Assembly: GCF_900105215.1 (NCBI RefSeq) | Contig: NZ_FOIP01000002.1 | Span: forward strand, 1,426,001-1,490,000 | DNA length: 64,000 nucleotides | Source of the DNA: Lacrimispora sphenoides | GTDB lineage: Bacteria; Bacillota; Clostridia; Lachnospirales; Lachnospiraceae | Direction: 5' to 3' | Shown: positions 25,933-34,873 of the stretch, piece after piece | Layout of the letters: the number at the start of each line of letters is the position of its first letter | Numbering within the stretch: the first letter of the stretch is position 1 | Program-made: the position numbers and the translations under genes | The notes under the pieces: generated by a model | Seen by the model: only the letters and a program-made list of their open reading frames with translations | What the model was told of the DNA's origin: nothing | The model's database searches: none

Positions 25933-25960
25933 CTATATCACTTTGTTTTGGTGTTTTTGG
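25870..25960 (-). repeat. Dispersed terminator repeat, copy A
   Basis: This stretch matches 41120-41202 closely: CTATAGATGGTTTAAG followed by a hairpin of the form AAAACGACAAAAC...GTTTTGGTGTTTT. On the minus strand it is a terminator directly after the stop of the decayed PLD-like gene. Confidence 0.7.
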
Positions 25961-26590
25961 AGCTTTGTCTTAATATTTGACCTCTTTATAAAACAATTAT
26001 ATGGTATTACTCTTCTGTCACTTTTAACATACGCATAGCAGCACTGAGATTTATCAATTACTTCCTTAACACTTTTTCCAGTTGTAATCACCAGCAGACT
26101 GCCTACACTAATATTCTTCTTAGGGTTAATATTCTCAATCTTAATCCAAGTTTTCTGCTTTCCCCTGAAAAATCAGCTGGTACTCTTCCACTTTCGGGGC
26201 ACAGTGTCGGTTTCTCATTTGGATACAATTGCATAATCTCTGCTGAGTATGCAATTACCTTATCAACAGCAAAGAGGATTTTTATCTTCTCCCCTGCAGA
26301 TATTCTACTATTATAATGTTCTCTCTTTTTGCAGACATTCCATTTACACTGGTGAAAAACCAAGTGCTGCCATTTAATGCAATGTCTTCTATGTACTCTT
26401 CCATTCCTTGAAGGATTTCTTTATCTGCAATAACGACCCCGGTTTCATGATTCAAACGTAATCCTTTAATAGTGAAATTGGCTGAGGTAATAGCCGCTTG
26501 GCATGGCTCGCCCTGATTTATATATATACACCTTGCTATGAAGTGTTTCATCTATCCTTATGCTCCAGTCGATACCATGCATATCGCAAT
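25933..26590 (-). pseudogene. Decayed PLD-like (HKD) nuclease gene
   Basis: Read on the minus strand, three frames must be joined. Near 26540 'HGIDWSIRIDETLHSKVYIYK' style sequence carries H-x-K. The next frame has 'GEPCQAAITSANFTIKGLR', completing an HKD phospholipase D motif (HSK...SANFT..G), and continues 'ADKEILQGMEEYIED'. The last frame holds 'NISVGSLLVITTGKSVKEV' and ends at 25933. At least two frameshifts and a missing N-terminal half make it non-functional. PLD-fold proteins of this type include restriction-like nucleases; which one this was is unclear. Confidence 0.7.
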
Positions 26591-26768
26591 AGCTTCACAA
26601 GTACCGCAATCAGCGTAATTTTTCAATGTATTTAGTGATCCCAAGCCCATCCATTAAATCGCAGATTCCAGACGATAAAAATGGTGATGTAATGATCAAC
26701 TCATGTAGTAAGCGCTTAATAGATTCTTTCAAAATAATCTTAATGAAGATATTCGATAGTCATGGGTT

Positions 26769-28142
26769 CTAACCCTGCTTTCTGGGGAGATTAAGGGTTA
26801 CGATGGTGCCTCTTCCATATTCGCTTTCAATGGAAAGGGTCCCCCCATGAAGGGTCATGATCTTTCGGGAGATGGCAAGTCCCAGACCTTCTCCCATGGA
26901 TTTTTTATCCGCTTTGTAAAAGGATTGGGTGAGATATTTTAAATGCTCTGCTTTTACTCCGATCCCCGCATCCCGTATGACCAGGCTGACACAGTGATCT
27001 TCCATGGTCTGAGTGATAACGATGTCGCTGCTTTTTGGCGAAAATTTTATGGCATTGTCCAGCACATTTAATACCACCTGCTTTAACTTATCCCAGTCGG
27101 CTTCTATGACAACTGGAGTAGTTTCCGTGATCAGATGGATATTCTTTTTTTCTGCCTTTTTTAAAAGTTCAAAGGTCACTTTTTCTATCAGCTCATCAAA
27201 TGGAACAAAAGAGAGGGATAAACTCATCCGGTCAGACTGGTATTTTGAAAAATCAAGCAGGCTTTCCACTAGGCTGATCAACCGCTCGGTTTCTTCGTCT
27301 ATGATCTTCAGGCCGAACTTCATTTCGTCCTCTGTAAGGCCTTCAGGGTCTCTCATGGTTTCCGCCCAGCCCTTGATTCCGGTGAGCGGGGTCCGTAGCT
27401 CATGGGATATGGAAGAGATGAAATCATTTTTCATGTGGTCTGCCTTTGTGATCTCATCTGCCATATAATTAAGCATATCTACCAGTTCCCCTGCTTCATA
27501 GGGGTAGGATTGTTCGATTTTTTCTTTATAATTTCCCTCCGCCATTCGTTTTGTCAGCATGATAATGCTCTTTAAGGGTTTTACAATGGAATTGCCCAAG
27601 TGAAAACTGACCAGGAATACGAGAAATGCAACCAGCAAGCACACTACCAATCCCCAGGACAAAAGTGTATAGATTCGGGTATCCGTATCGGTCAGGGATA
27701 CCTCGTATTTTAAAACACCTGCAGTCTGTCCTTCATATAGAAGAGGCGTATAGACAGCCATGATTTTTTCGCCGCCATTTTCTGGTTTTTCTATGTGATA
27801 AACCGTATGGAACCGAAGAACCTCAGGATCAATGGATTCGGTTTTTTCTACCAGATATCCAGTGGAGGACTGGATCATCTGTCCGTTTCGTGTCAGCAGG
27901 GAAAGGGCTGCGTCATCCATTTTATAGGCTTTGATAATGGCATCACTTTCTTCTGCCAGCTGCAAACTGGTAAAGTCCCCCTGCTGTGTCCAAACAGGTA
28001 AAACAGCTTCTGAATGATTTTTTACAGTATCGGAGATTTCCTGATAAAAGTACCGTTTCATCCCAATGCCAAAAAAGACCATGACAAGTGTCAGGGTTAG
28101 AACGATCAAAAACATAAAATAAAGAACAACCTTCCGCTTCAT
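26769..28142 (-). CDS. Two-component sensor histidine kinase
   Basis: A 457-residue membrane kinase. It has a first membrane segment at residues 5-26, an extracytoplasmic sensor of about 130 residues, a second segment near 160-180, HAMP to about 235, and HisKA with the phosphorylated H247 in 'SISHELRTP'. The HATPase domain holds 'NVLDNAIKFSP', 'DAGIGV' and 'GEGLGLAISRKIM'. A start 27 bases upstream is possible, but GGAAGGAG sits seven bases before the ATG at 28142. It follows its response regulator by four bases. The signal is unknown; the lipoprotein encoded upstream may be the sensor partner. Confidence 0.93.
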   Translation of the reverse strand: MKRKVVLYFMFLIVLTLTLVMVFFGIGMKRYFYQEISDTVKNHSEAVLPVWTQQGDFTSLQLAEESDAIIKAYKMDDAALSLLTRNGQMIQSSTGYLVEKTESIDPEVLRFHTVYHIEKPENGGEKIMAVYTPLLYEGQTAGVLKYEVSLTDTDTRIYTLLSWGLVVCLLVAFLVFLVSFHLGNSIVKPLKSIIMLTKRMAEGNYKEKIEQSYPYEAGELVDMLNYMADEITKADHMKNDFISSISHELRTPLTGIKGWAETMRDPEGLTEDEMKFGLKIIDEETERLISLVESLLDFSKYQSDRMSLSLSFVPFDELIEKVTFELLKKAEKKNIHLITETTPVVIEADWDKLKQVVLNVLDNAIKFSPKSSDIVITQTMEDHCVSLVIRDAGIGVKAEHLKYLTQSFYKADKKSMGEGLGLAISRKIMTLHGGTLSIESEYGRGTIVTLNLPRKQG

Positions 28143-28146
28143 GGAT

Positions 28147-28833
28147 TTACTCCTTCCATAAATAACCATAACCCCATTCCGTACATAAATATTTAGGGGA
28201 AGATGGATCCGGTTCTATTTTTCGGCGGATCCGGCGGATGTTTACATCCACCACCTTTGGATCGCCGGAATAATGGGTTCCCCAGACTTCATCAAGGATC
28301 TGATCTCTTGTAAATTCCTGATTTTTGTTGTTCATAAAAAATTGAAGCAGACAGCTTTCCGTAGGAGTGATCCTGATCTCAAGACCGGAACAGGATAATT
28401 TGTTACGTATGCTGTCAAGAGAAAAGGGCCCTGATCGGAGGATTGTAGGTGCAGCACTTACCGTCTTATAATCCAGGCGGCGTAGCAGAGATAAGATTCT
28501 GGCTTCCAATTCCTTCATATGAAACGGTTTTGTCAGATAATCATCGGCATCGATGATAAGGCCTTTGACCTTATCATCATCCTGAGACCGGGCGGTCAGC
28601 ATGATGATGCCTGACGCAGGATCCAAGACTCTTATTTCTTCACAAACGGTAAATCCGTCTATGCCGGGAAGCATAAGATCCAGGATCACAACATCGATCT
28701 TCTGGCTCTTAAAAAGCATAAGTGCTTTCTCACCGGTTTCTGCTTCCAGGACATGATATTCTTTTTTCTTTAAGTTCAGGCAGACAAAACTACGGATTGA
28801 CAGTTCGTCTTCCACTACCAAAATTGTTTTCAT
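28147..28833 (-). CDS. OmpR-family response regulator
   Basis: A 228-residue regulator. The receiver domain has the acidic pocket E8-D9, phospho-acceptor D52 ('VVILDLMLPG') and K near 101 ('LTKPFHM'). The C-terminal winged helix has 'LLQFFMNNKNQEFTRDQILDEVWG' and 'VDVNIRRIRRKIE'. It pairs with the kinase encoded four bases downstream and follows the lipoprotein gene by 12 bases. Confidence 0.95.
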   Translation of the reverse strand: MKTILVVEDELSIRSFVCLNLKKKEYHVLEAETGEKALMLFKSQKIDVVILDLMLPGIDGFTVCEEIRVLDPASGIIMLTARSQDDDKVKGLIIDADDYLTKPFHMKELEARILSLLRRLDYKTVSAAPTILRSGPFSLDSIRNKLSCSGLEIRITPTESCLLQFFMNNKNQEFTRDQILDEVWGTHYSGDPKVVDVNIRRIRRKIEPDPSSPKYLCTEWGYGYLWKE

Positions 28834-28845
28834 GTGCGTGTTACC

Positions 28846-30084
28846 TCAGTTTATTTCTTCTTCCATCATATGGAAGGCACTTGCTGGAATTTTTGTCTCT
28901 TCCTTCCATTCCGAGTAAAAGACTATGTCTTTTGTGGTTCCAAGAAGAGTACTGTTAGCAGGAACGGCATCCTTTGGCGCCCATTTCACTTCGAATAAAA
29001 CCTTATCTCCTACGGTAGAAATCAGATGGATTCCATTGTCCAGCCGTTTGATGGTTACATTCTCATGAAGTTCTGTCGGTATGGTGACATAAAAGTGGCG
29101 GCCGCTGTCAGAATAACGTTCCTCTACTGTCTGAAAGGAGCCATCGGAACAATAATCCTTATAAGTGTAAAGGAAAGGGATATCTGCCATGGCAGCGTCT
29201 TCATAACCTTTTGGGATGTACATTCCTCCAACCTCTACGATTCCATCTCCATTGATATCCCTGCTGTAGAGCGGATAGGTCTTCATAAGAATGCTGTCAG
29301 AAGGATCGCCTACCTTTTTTAGATTGCCGTTTTCATAAACAATGATCTCTGTCAGCATGGAATGTGCGCCTATCCCGCTGTCCGCAAACAATGCTTTCTT
29401 TCCATCGGCCAATGTTCCTAAGGCAACATGCTCTAACGTTCCTTCCGGATCCAGTTCGATCTCAGAGATGGGATTTATTCTTCCTTCCGCATAGGAATAG
29501 AGTCCGGCGGTCCGCATTTCGTTCTCTTTTTTCGATAGTACCATAAGATCAGGTATCTGGTCATCATTAAAATCAGAGATCTGAAGTGTATCGTAAGAAA
29601 GATCCGCTTTCTGTTCCAGAGTGCCGTTTTGCAGTTCGTAAATATAAAGCTGGTTGTCATGGCCGGAATCGGACAATCCGCCGCCTAGGGTGACTTCCTG
29701 CGTTCCGTTGCCGTCTAAGTCAGCAAGATCAAATGTATCAACATCAATAAATCCGGTTTCCATATCCGCTTTTTTCTGCCAGGCTCCGTTTTCTTTTACC
29801 AGAAACATCATATGGACCTGACGGTTGTCATTAGGGTCCCTGTATAAGAGTAAGGCTTTCTGATTCCCATCCTTATTTAGGTCTTCCATGTAAATGCTCT
29901 GTTTTTTCTCCGCTTTTTTTGGCGTCAGCAGTTCTGCTCCGGCAGGAAGAAATTCTCCTAATGCTGCCACATCATCAATCGGCTTTGTCAAGGTGTTGTC
30001 TTGTCTGGGGGCTTTCTGACAGCCGGCTAACAGGACCGTGCCAGCCATTAGAATTGATATCATTGTGGTATATTTTTTGTTCAT
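28846..30084 (-). CDS. Lipoprotein with FG-GAP/EF-hand-like repeats, linked to a two-component system
   Basis: A 412-residue exported lipoprotein. A signal peptide ends in the lipobox 'LLAGC'. The body has repeated acidic loops, 'DLNKDGNQ', 'DLADLDGNGTQE', 'DFNDDQIPD' and 'DINGDGIVE', spaced as in FG-GAP beta-propeller or calcium-binding repeats. An ATG 24 bases upstream is possible, but AAAGGAG fits the start at 30084. As first gene of an operon with a kinase and regulator it may be a ligand-binding accessory sensor; that is inference. Confidence 0.85.
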   Translation of the reverse strand: MNKKYTTMISILMAGTVLLAGCQKAPRQDNTLTKPIDDVAALGEFLPAGAELLTPKKAEKKQSIYMEDLNKDGNQKALLLYRDPNDNRQVHMMFLVKENGAWQKKADMETGFIDVDTFDLADLDGNGTQEVTLGGGLSDSGHDNQLYIYELQNGTLEQKADLSYDTLQISDFNDDQIPDLMVLSKKENEMRTAGLYSYAEGRINPISEIELDPEGTLEHVALGTLADGKKALFADSGIGAHSMLTEIIVYENGNLKKVGDPSDSILMKTYPLYSRDINGDGIVEVGGMYIPKGYEDAAMADIPFLYTYKDYCSDGSFQTVEERYSDSGRHFYVTIPTELHENVTIKRLDNGIHLISTVGDKVLFEVKWAPKDAVPANSTLLGTTKDIVFYSEWKEETKIPASAFHMMEEEIN

Positions 30085-30281
30085 TTTTTGTGCTCCTTTT
30101 TCTTTCAATATGTATTCCTGGCTGACATCCCTGATAGGGTTCCACCTTCTTTTGTTTAAAATTCACCGGTAGGGGGAGATTTTTGCTGTTGCGAATACTA
30201 CTATAACTGATTTTTTCCATGAATGGGTTACAAAAAAGTTACAGCTTTATGTGAGAAGAGATTTTCACATTATTTAATAAA

Positions 30282-31664
30282 CTATATATTTTGGCTTTCA
30301 TAAGTTTTAACATGTGCTACACTACTTTTTGCCTTGCCTATACGCTCCCATTGGTCAGTTTTGTATTGTGCAAATGATAGAATATCATTAATCGCCCAAC
30401 CTATGGGTACGGCGTACCACACCATTTGAATTCCATAGCGCGGAGCCAATGTGATAGCTATGATAACGCGGATGGCCAGATTGGCGAGGTTTGCTATAGT
30501 AAACATTTTCATATCACCTGCACCACGCAATACGCCGTCTGTTGCCATTTTTAACCCAAGCAGGGCATAGAAAAAGCCCATAAACTGCAAATAACTTGTT
30601 CCCACCTGCCGCGCAAGACCAGTCCCCTCACTGCCCAGAAATAGCGTAATGATAGGGTTATACAGACCTTCCAATAGTAGACCAATGAATAAAGCAAACA
30701 GAATTACCATCAGCAGTCCTGCTCGGTAGCCCTGCCGCACTCGCTGATGTTTACCCGCACCTAGGTTCTGCGCGGTAAACGGTGACATTGCATTTCCAAT
30801 GCTTATCATTGGCACCAGACAGAGGCTTTCGACCCGCATGGCTGCTGAAAAGCCTGCCAACATTTGAGTGCCAAAACCGTTAACAACTGACTGCACCAGC
30901 ATCATGCCGATAGATACGGTGGACTGCTGCAGAATGGAAGGTAAGGCAATGGCAGCTATTTTTTGTAGCTCACGTGCTGATTTACCCTTAGCTATGGTTT
31001 CGTCATAGCTATTCATCTCCTTCAAAAACAAAAGAAAAGATGTAACTGCCGCAATACCTTGTGCAATCAGTGTGGCCCATGCAGCTCCTGCAATTCCCAT
31101 ATTCATTGGTCCGACCATATAAATGTCCAGACCAATGTTTAAAACCGACGAAAAAATCAGTAAATACAGCGGGATACGCGAACGACCCAATGCATTAAAC
31201 ATCGCAGCAACCACGTTATATAAAAACAAAAATGGCAATCCATAAAAATAGATATTCAAATATTCCACCGCCATGTCCAAAATATCTCTAGGCGTCTGCA
31301 GCCAGATTAGAATGTTGTAACTGCCTAAAATACCAACTACTCCCAGCAGGATGCTGAGTGCCAAAAAGATAAAGAGCGAAAGTCGGATTGTTCTCTTCAT
31401 ATCCGCATACTGCCGCGCACCAAAATAACGACTGGTCAAAACTGAAGCGCCGATCCCCCCACCGATTGCTATTGAAATAAATACTGTTGTTAACGCATAT
31501 GACGCACCGACAGCGGCCAGTGCGTCCTCGCCGACCATACGGCCAACCACCATGGAGTCGACCATGGTATAAAACTGCTGAAACATATTGCCAATGATAA
31601 TAGGCAAAGCTAGAATAAAAAGCGCTTTGAAGGGTTTATCATGAATCAGATATTTTTTACTCAT
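30282..31664 (-). CDS. MATE family multidrug/Na+ antiporter
   Basis: A 460-residue protein with about 12 membrane segments. The MATE hallmark 'LALPIIIGNMFQQFYTMVDS' begins the first half, and the repeated motif 'IAALPSILQQSTVSIGMMLVQS' (close form) begins the second. 'GADGVLRGAGDMKMF'-type sequence lies near the C-terminus. It exports cationic drugs or metabolites by Na+ or H+ exchange. An upstream TTG is possible; ATG with AAGGAGG ten bases away is preferred. It lies downstream of the Old Yellow Enzyme gene on the same strand, separated by a long hairpin. Confidence 0.93.
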   Translation of the reverse strand: MSKKYLIHDKPFKALFILALPIIIGNMFQQFYTMVDSMVVGRMVGEDALAAVGASYALTTVFISIAIGGGIGASVLTSRYFGARQYADMKRTIRLSLFIFLALSILLGVVGILGSYNILIWLQTPRDILDMAVEYLNIYFYGLPFLFLYNVVAAMFNALGRSRIPLYLLIFSSVLNIGLDIYMVGPMNMGIAGAAWATLIAQGIAAVTSFLLFLKEMNSYDETIAKGKSARELQKIAAIALPSILQQSTVSIGMMLVQSVVNGFGTQMLAGFSAAMRVESLCLVPMISIGNAMSPFTAQNLGAGKHQRVRQGYRAGLLMVILFALFIGLLLEGLYNPIITLFLGSEGTGLARQVGTSYLQFMGFFYALLGLKMATDGVLRGAGDMKMFTIANLANLAIRVIIAITLAPRYGIQMVWYAVPIGWAINDILSFAQYKTDQWERIGKAKSSVAHVKTYESQNI

Positions 31665-31786
31665 TGTCAATTAACCTCCTTGTATTATAGAAAGCTTCTC
31701 TTTACCAATTCTATGGTATAAGCTATGCTAGTTTTAGATACTGTGGATTAGTTCTAATCTCCTACCACTTGATGATTTACGAAAGG

Positions 31787-31835
31787 CTCTAACCATAATG
31801 TTGCCGTTTCCCACGCGGCAACATTATGGTTAGAG
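31787..31835 (-). terminator. 20-bp perfect palindrome between OYE and MATE genes
   Basis: CTCTAACCATAATGTTGCCG (31787-31806) is repeated exactly inverted at 31816-31835, with a 9-base loop. It starts 15 bases after the stop of the oxidoreductase gene. No U-run follows, so it may stabilise the upstream mRNA or end it inefficiently. Confidence 0.65.
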
Positions 31836-31849
31836 TGATTTACCAAGTC

Positions 31850-32926
31850 TTAATCTTGACTTTTAATAGTATTTTTGGAAAAAAAGAGTTTTCTTCCGGG
31901 GCATTTATCGGAATTAACCCTCCACATGCAGGTTTTGCAGTATAGGCAGGTACCCACATCCCGTCCTGACTTGGCATCGTTTGCCCAGTTCGGATTTACC
32001 AGAGTTCCTCTCCCTATGTCGACCATGTCTACACCGGTTTTTTGCAGAATTTCCTCAGCCTGTTCCGCGAATGCGATTCCTCCTACAGCGAAAACTGGAA
32101 TGGAAACTCTTTTTTTGATTTCCTGTGCTGCGTAAATGCGGTCACTAAAAGGATAATTTTCGGGCTTTTCAGGATAGGATCTCTGTTCAAATCCATAGGA
32201 AATATCCAAAAAATCAACACCGTTTTCTTCAAGTTCTACCGCATGGGCAATGCTGTCTGCAAGAGTGGGCTCAAATGCCCCCAGACGTACCCCAATCACA
32301 AATGATTCCGGTACCCGACGACGAATTTCGTTAATGATCTCCAGTACAAACAGGGATGGTTGCTTGCCGTAGTCATCGGTTCGTCTGTTGACAAGAGTAT
32401 TGTAAAACTGAGAAATTAAGTAGTTGTGACATGCATGAATTTCCACCCCGTCGTATCCGGCCTTTACTGCACGCTCTGATGCAGTAACAAAAGAGTGCTG
32501 GATACGGTGCAATTCTTCAATGGTCAACGCACGGGCCTGTTTTTCCTTACCTTTGACAGTGCAGGTGATATCGCTTGGACAAACAGTATCCTCCATGAAA
32601 CCAAAGACCCCCGCATGATGGAGCTGCACAAAAATAGGAGTGTGATACTGATGAACGGCATCGGTAATTCTTTTAAGCCCCTCAATGTGCCCATCTCCCC
32701 AAATGCCGAGCTGGGTGTCTGTGAGCCGGCCGGTCCGTTCCACGCAGGTGCCTTCCTGAATAATAAGGCCTGCCCCGCCCTTAGCCATCTCCCTATAGTG
32801 TTCAGTTTGTCGATCGGTTACAGTGCCGGTATCATCCGCCCAGTGATAAACCACCATGGGTGGGACGGAGATACGATTTTTTAAGGTCAGATTATGAATA
32901 GTAAGAGGTTGAAAAAGTTGTCTCAT
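31850..32926 (-). CDS. NADH:flavin oxidoreductase, Old Yellow Enzyme family
   Basis: A 358-residue FMN-dependent TIM barrel. It has the typical start 'LFQPLTIHNLTLKNRISVPPM', the central 'AGYDGVEIHACHNYLISQF', 'TLVNRRTDDYG', and the FMN phosphate loop 'VGGIAFAEQAEEIL...VDIGRGTLVNP'. Such enzymes reduce activated C=C bonds in enones or xenobiotics. The C-terminal 'CLYCKTCMWRVNSDKC' resembles the cysteine cluster of the 2,4-dienoyl-CoA reductase-like group, but the Fe-S and NADH domains of the longer proteins are absent. Its promoter carries the operator of the divergent TetR regulator. Confidence 0.92.
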   Translation of the reverse strand: MRQLFQPLTIHNLTLKNRISVPPMVVYHWADDTGTVTDRQTEHYREMAKGGAGLIIQEGTCVERTGRLTDTQLGIWGDGHIEGLKRITDAVHQYHTPIFVQLHHAGVFGFMEDTVCPSDITCTVKGKEKQARALTIEELHRIQHSFVTASERAVKAGYDGVEIHACHNYLISQFYNTLVNRRTDDYGKQPSLFVLEIINEIRRRVPESFVIGVRLGAFEPTLADSIAHAVELEENGVDFLDISYGFEQRSYPEKPENYPFSDRIYAAQEIKKRVSIPVFAVGGIAFAEQAEEILQKTGVDMVDIGRGTLVNPNWANDAKSGRDVGTCLYCKTCMWRVNSDKCPGRKLFFSKNTIKSQD

Positions 32927-32968
32927 AATTAAATCTCCTTTTCATTGCAAGTTTTAAGATGTTACTAT

Positions 32969-32997
32969 ATAATAAACTAAACGTTTAGTTTTGTCAA
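32969..32997 (-). promoter_or_regulatory. Promoter of the OYE gene with TetR operator in the spacer
   Basis: On the minus strand, TTGACA (32992-32997) and TATTAT (32969-32974) are exactly 17 bases apart. The 18-bp perfect palindrome AAACTAAACGTTTAGTTT (32974-32991) fills the spacer. Binding there would block RNA polymerase; the adjacent TetR protein is the obvious ligand-responsive repressor. Confidence 0.85.
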
Positions 32998-33000
32998 TCC

Positions 33001-33029
33001 TTGTTTTTTTATTAAATCTATTATATAAT
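33001..33029 (+). promoter_or_regulatory. Promoter of the tetR-family gene
   Basis: TTGTTT (33001-33006) and TATAAT (33024-33029) are 17 bases apart. The operator palindrome ends 10 bases upstream, so one repressor dimer could influence both promoters. Confidence 0.7.
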
Positions 33030-33097
33030 AAACATTGCTTATACCAGAGAATTGGTAAAGAAAAGCTATGACTCTATAATACGAGGAGGTTAATAGA

Positions 33098-33670
33098 ATG
33101 GCAGAAAAAGGGCGTCCCAGAAGTGAAAAAACTGAAAAAGCTATTCTTGCGGCGGCATATAAGCTTTTAATGGAGGATGGATTTCAGTCGGTAACAGTGG
33201 ATAGTATTGCAAAAGAAGCTGGTGTTAGTAAGGCTACAATTTACAAATGGTGGCCAAACAAGGCTTCTGTTGTAGCAGATAGCTTTTTTGCGGCGGCACA
33301 GCAGCGTATACAAACACCAGATACGGGATCAGTGGAAAAGGATCTTTTACTACAGCTTGGCAATCTGAGTGATTTTTTGGAAACAGATAGAGGGCGTGTA
33401 ATCACTGAGCTCATAGCACAGGGACAATTTGATCAAGATGTGGCAAACGCCTATCGGACACGGTATTTCGCACCACGTCGTCTGGAAGCACGGGAAATTT
33501 TACAGCGCGGATTGGACAGAGGAGAACTAAAAAAAGACATGAATATTGAACTGAGCATTGATTTGATTTTTGCCCCGCTATTTTATCGAATGCTGGTAAC
33601 GGGTGCCGAAGTTGACTCTGATTTTATAAAAAATGTAGTTTTCTATGTCCTTACAGGCATTAAGGCATAA
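33098..33670 (+). CDS. TetR/AcrR family transcriptional repressor
   Basis: A 190-residue regulator. The N-terminal HTH is 'TEKAILAAAYKLLMEDGFQSVTVDSIAKEAGVSKATIYKWW'-like (given here by landmarks: 'AAYKLLMEDGF', 'IAKEAGVSKATIYKWWPNK'). The C-terminal ligand-binding part is helical (about 60-190). GAGGAGG precedes the start. Divergent from the OYE gene with a palindrome between them, it most likely represses the oxidoreductase and responds to one of its substrates. Confidence 0.93.
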   Translation: MAEKGRPRSEKTEKAILAAAYKLLMEDGFQSVTVDSIAKEAGVSKATIYKWWPNKASVVADSFFAAAQQRIQTPDTGSVEKDLLLQLGNLSDFLETDRGRVITELIAQGQFDQDVANAYRTRYFAPRRLEAREILQRGLDRGELKKDMNIELSIDLIFAPLFYRMLVTGAEVDSDFIKNVVFYVLTGIKA

Positions 33671-33787
33671 TAGTCTCACTGCCCATAGAACACTAGCTTC
33701 CCATCTAGTCCTTGTGCCCTTCCAGAAGTTACCTCTAGAAGTACTCTGGAAAAGTAAGAACATCCTCATATGGACCGGTCGGAGCCA

Positions 33788-33836
33788 AAAAGGCGTCAGT
33801 CCCATATCCTCTTTCTGGGTCTGGCGCCTTTCTTTT
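33788..33836 (+). terminator. Terminator region after the tetR gene
   Basis: AAAGGCGTCAG pairs with CTGGCGCCTTT (one G-U pair), followed by TCTTTT; an A-run on the left makes it work on both strands. It lies about 120 bases after the stop codon. Confidence 0.7.
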
Positions 33837-33960
33837 AAAAACCGGCCAGCTTGTCCTTGAAAGAACTACCACTTCCTCTTCTCTTCCATTGAAATATATT
33901 TATGAATCTGTATATGACGTTACCTTTGAAGCAGTTACTTGTATTTTTTATATTTGCTTT

Positions 33961-34007
33961 TATAAATTATTCATTCTAAATATGTAACACTGTTTTAATA
34001 TAGTACT
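33961..34007. repeat. 47-bp dispersed repeat, copy 1
   Basis: It begins TATAAATTATTCATTCTAAA and is 43/47 identical by eye to 41041-41087. Non-coding; it lies just downstream of the methyltransferase gene. Confidence 0.75.
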
Positions 34008-34042
34008 CTTTCTTGGCCATTTTTCTGCTGCATACAATATAC

Positions 34043-34786
34043 TTATCCTGACTTTCTACAAACGCTAATAATGGTAGGTGCTAAAGGTGAGAAGGGAGTT
34101 TTATTCCAATCCGAATATTGATTTTCAATATTAAAACCATTATTATTTAATAATGATCTAAGAGTATCATTATCAGTAAAACGACAAGCAATTCGGGAAG
34201 TAGTTTTCTTAAATCCCCAATCACGAAAAGTCACCCAATGCATTATATGATTTTCTGCATCATAAAATTGTGTTCCAGATACCTGAACTAGTATTCCGTC
34301 CTTATCCATAAATTGCTCCCAATTTGTTTCCTCTTGGTTTGTTAAATCAGTTCCCATCGGATTACGTGTTTCAAATGCAAATATCCCATTTGGTTTTAAA
34401 TGCTTGTAAACCGTTTTAAGTAGTGAAATTTGATCTTCATCGCTCAAAAATGCTTGAAATGCATTTCCTGTTAAATATATAATAGAAAAACGTTTTTTAG
34501 ATTCAAAAATCTTAGCATCACCTTCAATAAAAGTCACAGGTAATCCCTCTGCTTTAATTCGCGCATATTTAAGCATCTCTGGTGCAATGTCAACGCCTGT
34601 AATTTTTATTCCACATTTCGCTAGATGTATCATGGTTAACCCTGTGCCACATGCAAGTTCTAAAACCTCACCTGTGTTCAATTTAGCAAGTTCAAGATAG
34701 AAATTATATTTATCAGTTTCACCACCAAATTCAAGATCATAATTAATCGGGTCTCTATATTCTTCGAGATTATTGTGTGTTATCAT
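34043..34786 (-). CDS. Class I SAM-dependent methyltransferase
   Basis: A 247-residue soluble methyltransferase. Motif I is 'VLELACGTGLTMIHLAK', the SAM acidic residue is in 'ITGVDIAPEMLKYAR', and 'IIYLTGNAFQAFLS' forms motif II. The second half ('IMHWVTFRDWGFKKTTS') resembles the YcgJ/Methyltransf_25 group acting on small molecules. The substrate is unknown. GGAGGGAG precedes the start. Confidence 0.88.
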   Translation of the reverse strand: MITHNNLEEYRDPINYDLEFGGETDKYNFYLELAKLNTGEVLELACGTGLTMIHLAKCGIKITGVDIAPEMLKYARIKAEGLPVTFIEGDAKIFESKKRFSIIYLTGNAFQAFLSDEDQISLLKTVYKHLKPNGIFAFETRNPMGTDLTNQEETNWEQFMDKDGILVQVSGTQFYDAENHIMHWVTFRDWGFKKTTSRIACRFTDNDTLRSLLNNNGFNIENQYSDWNKTPFSPLAPTIISVCRKSG

Positions 34787-34873
34787 AATACTCCCTCCAC
34801 TTAAATGTACTTAAGATATAACTATAAACTATCACATGAGTAGATGTCCTTCTTTATACTTTTTATAGTATCT

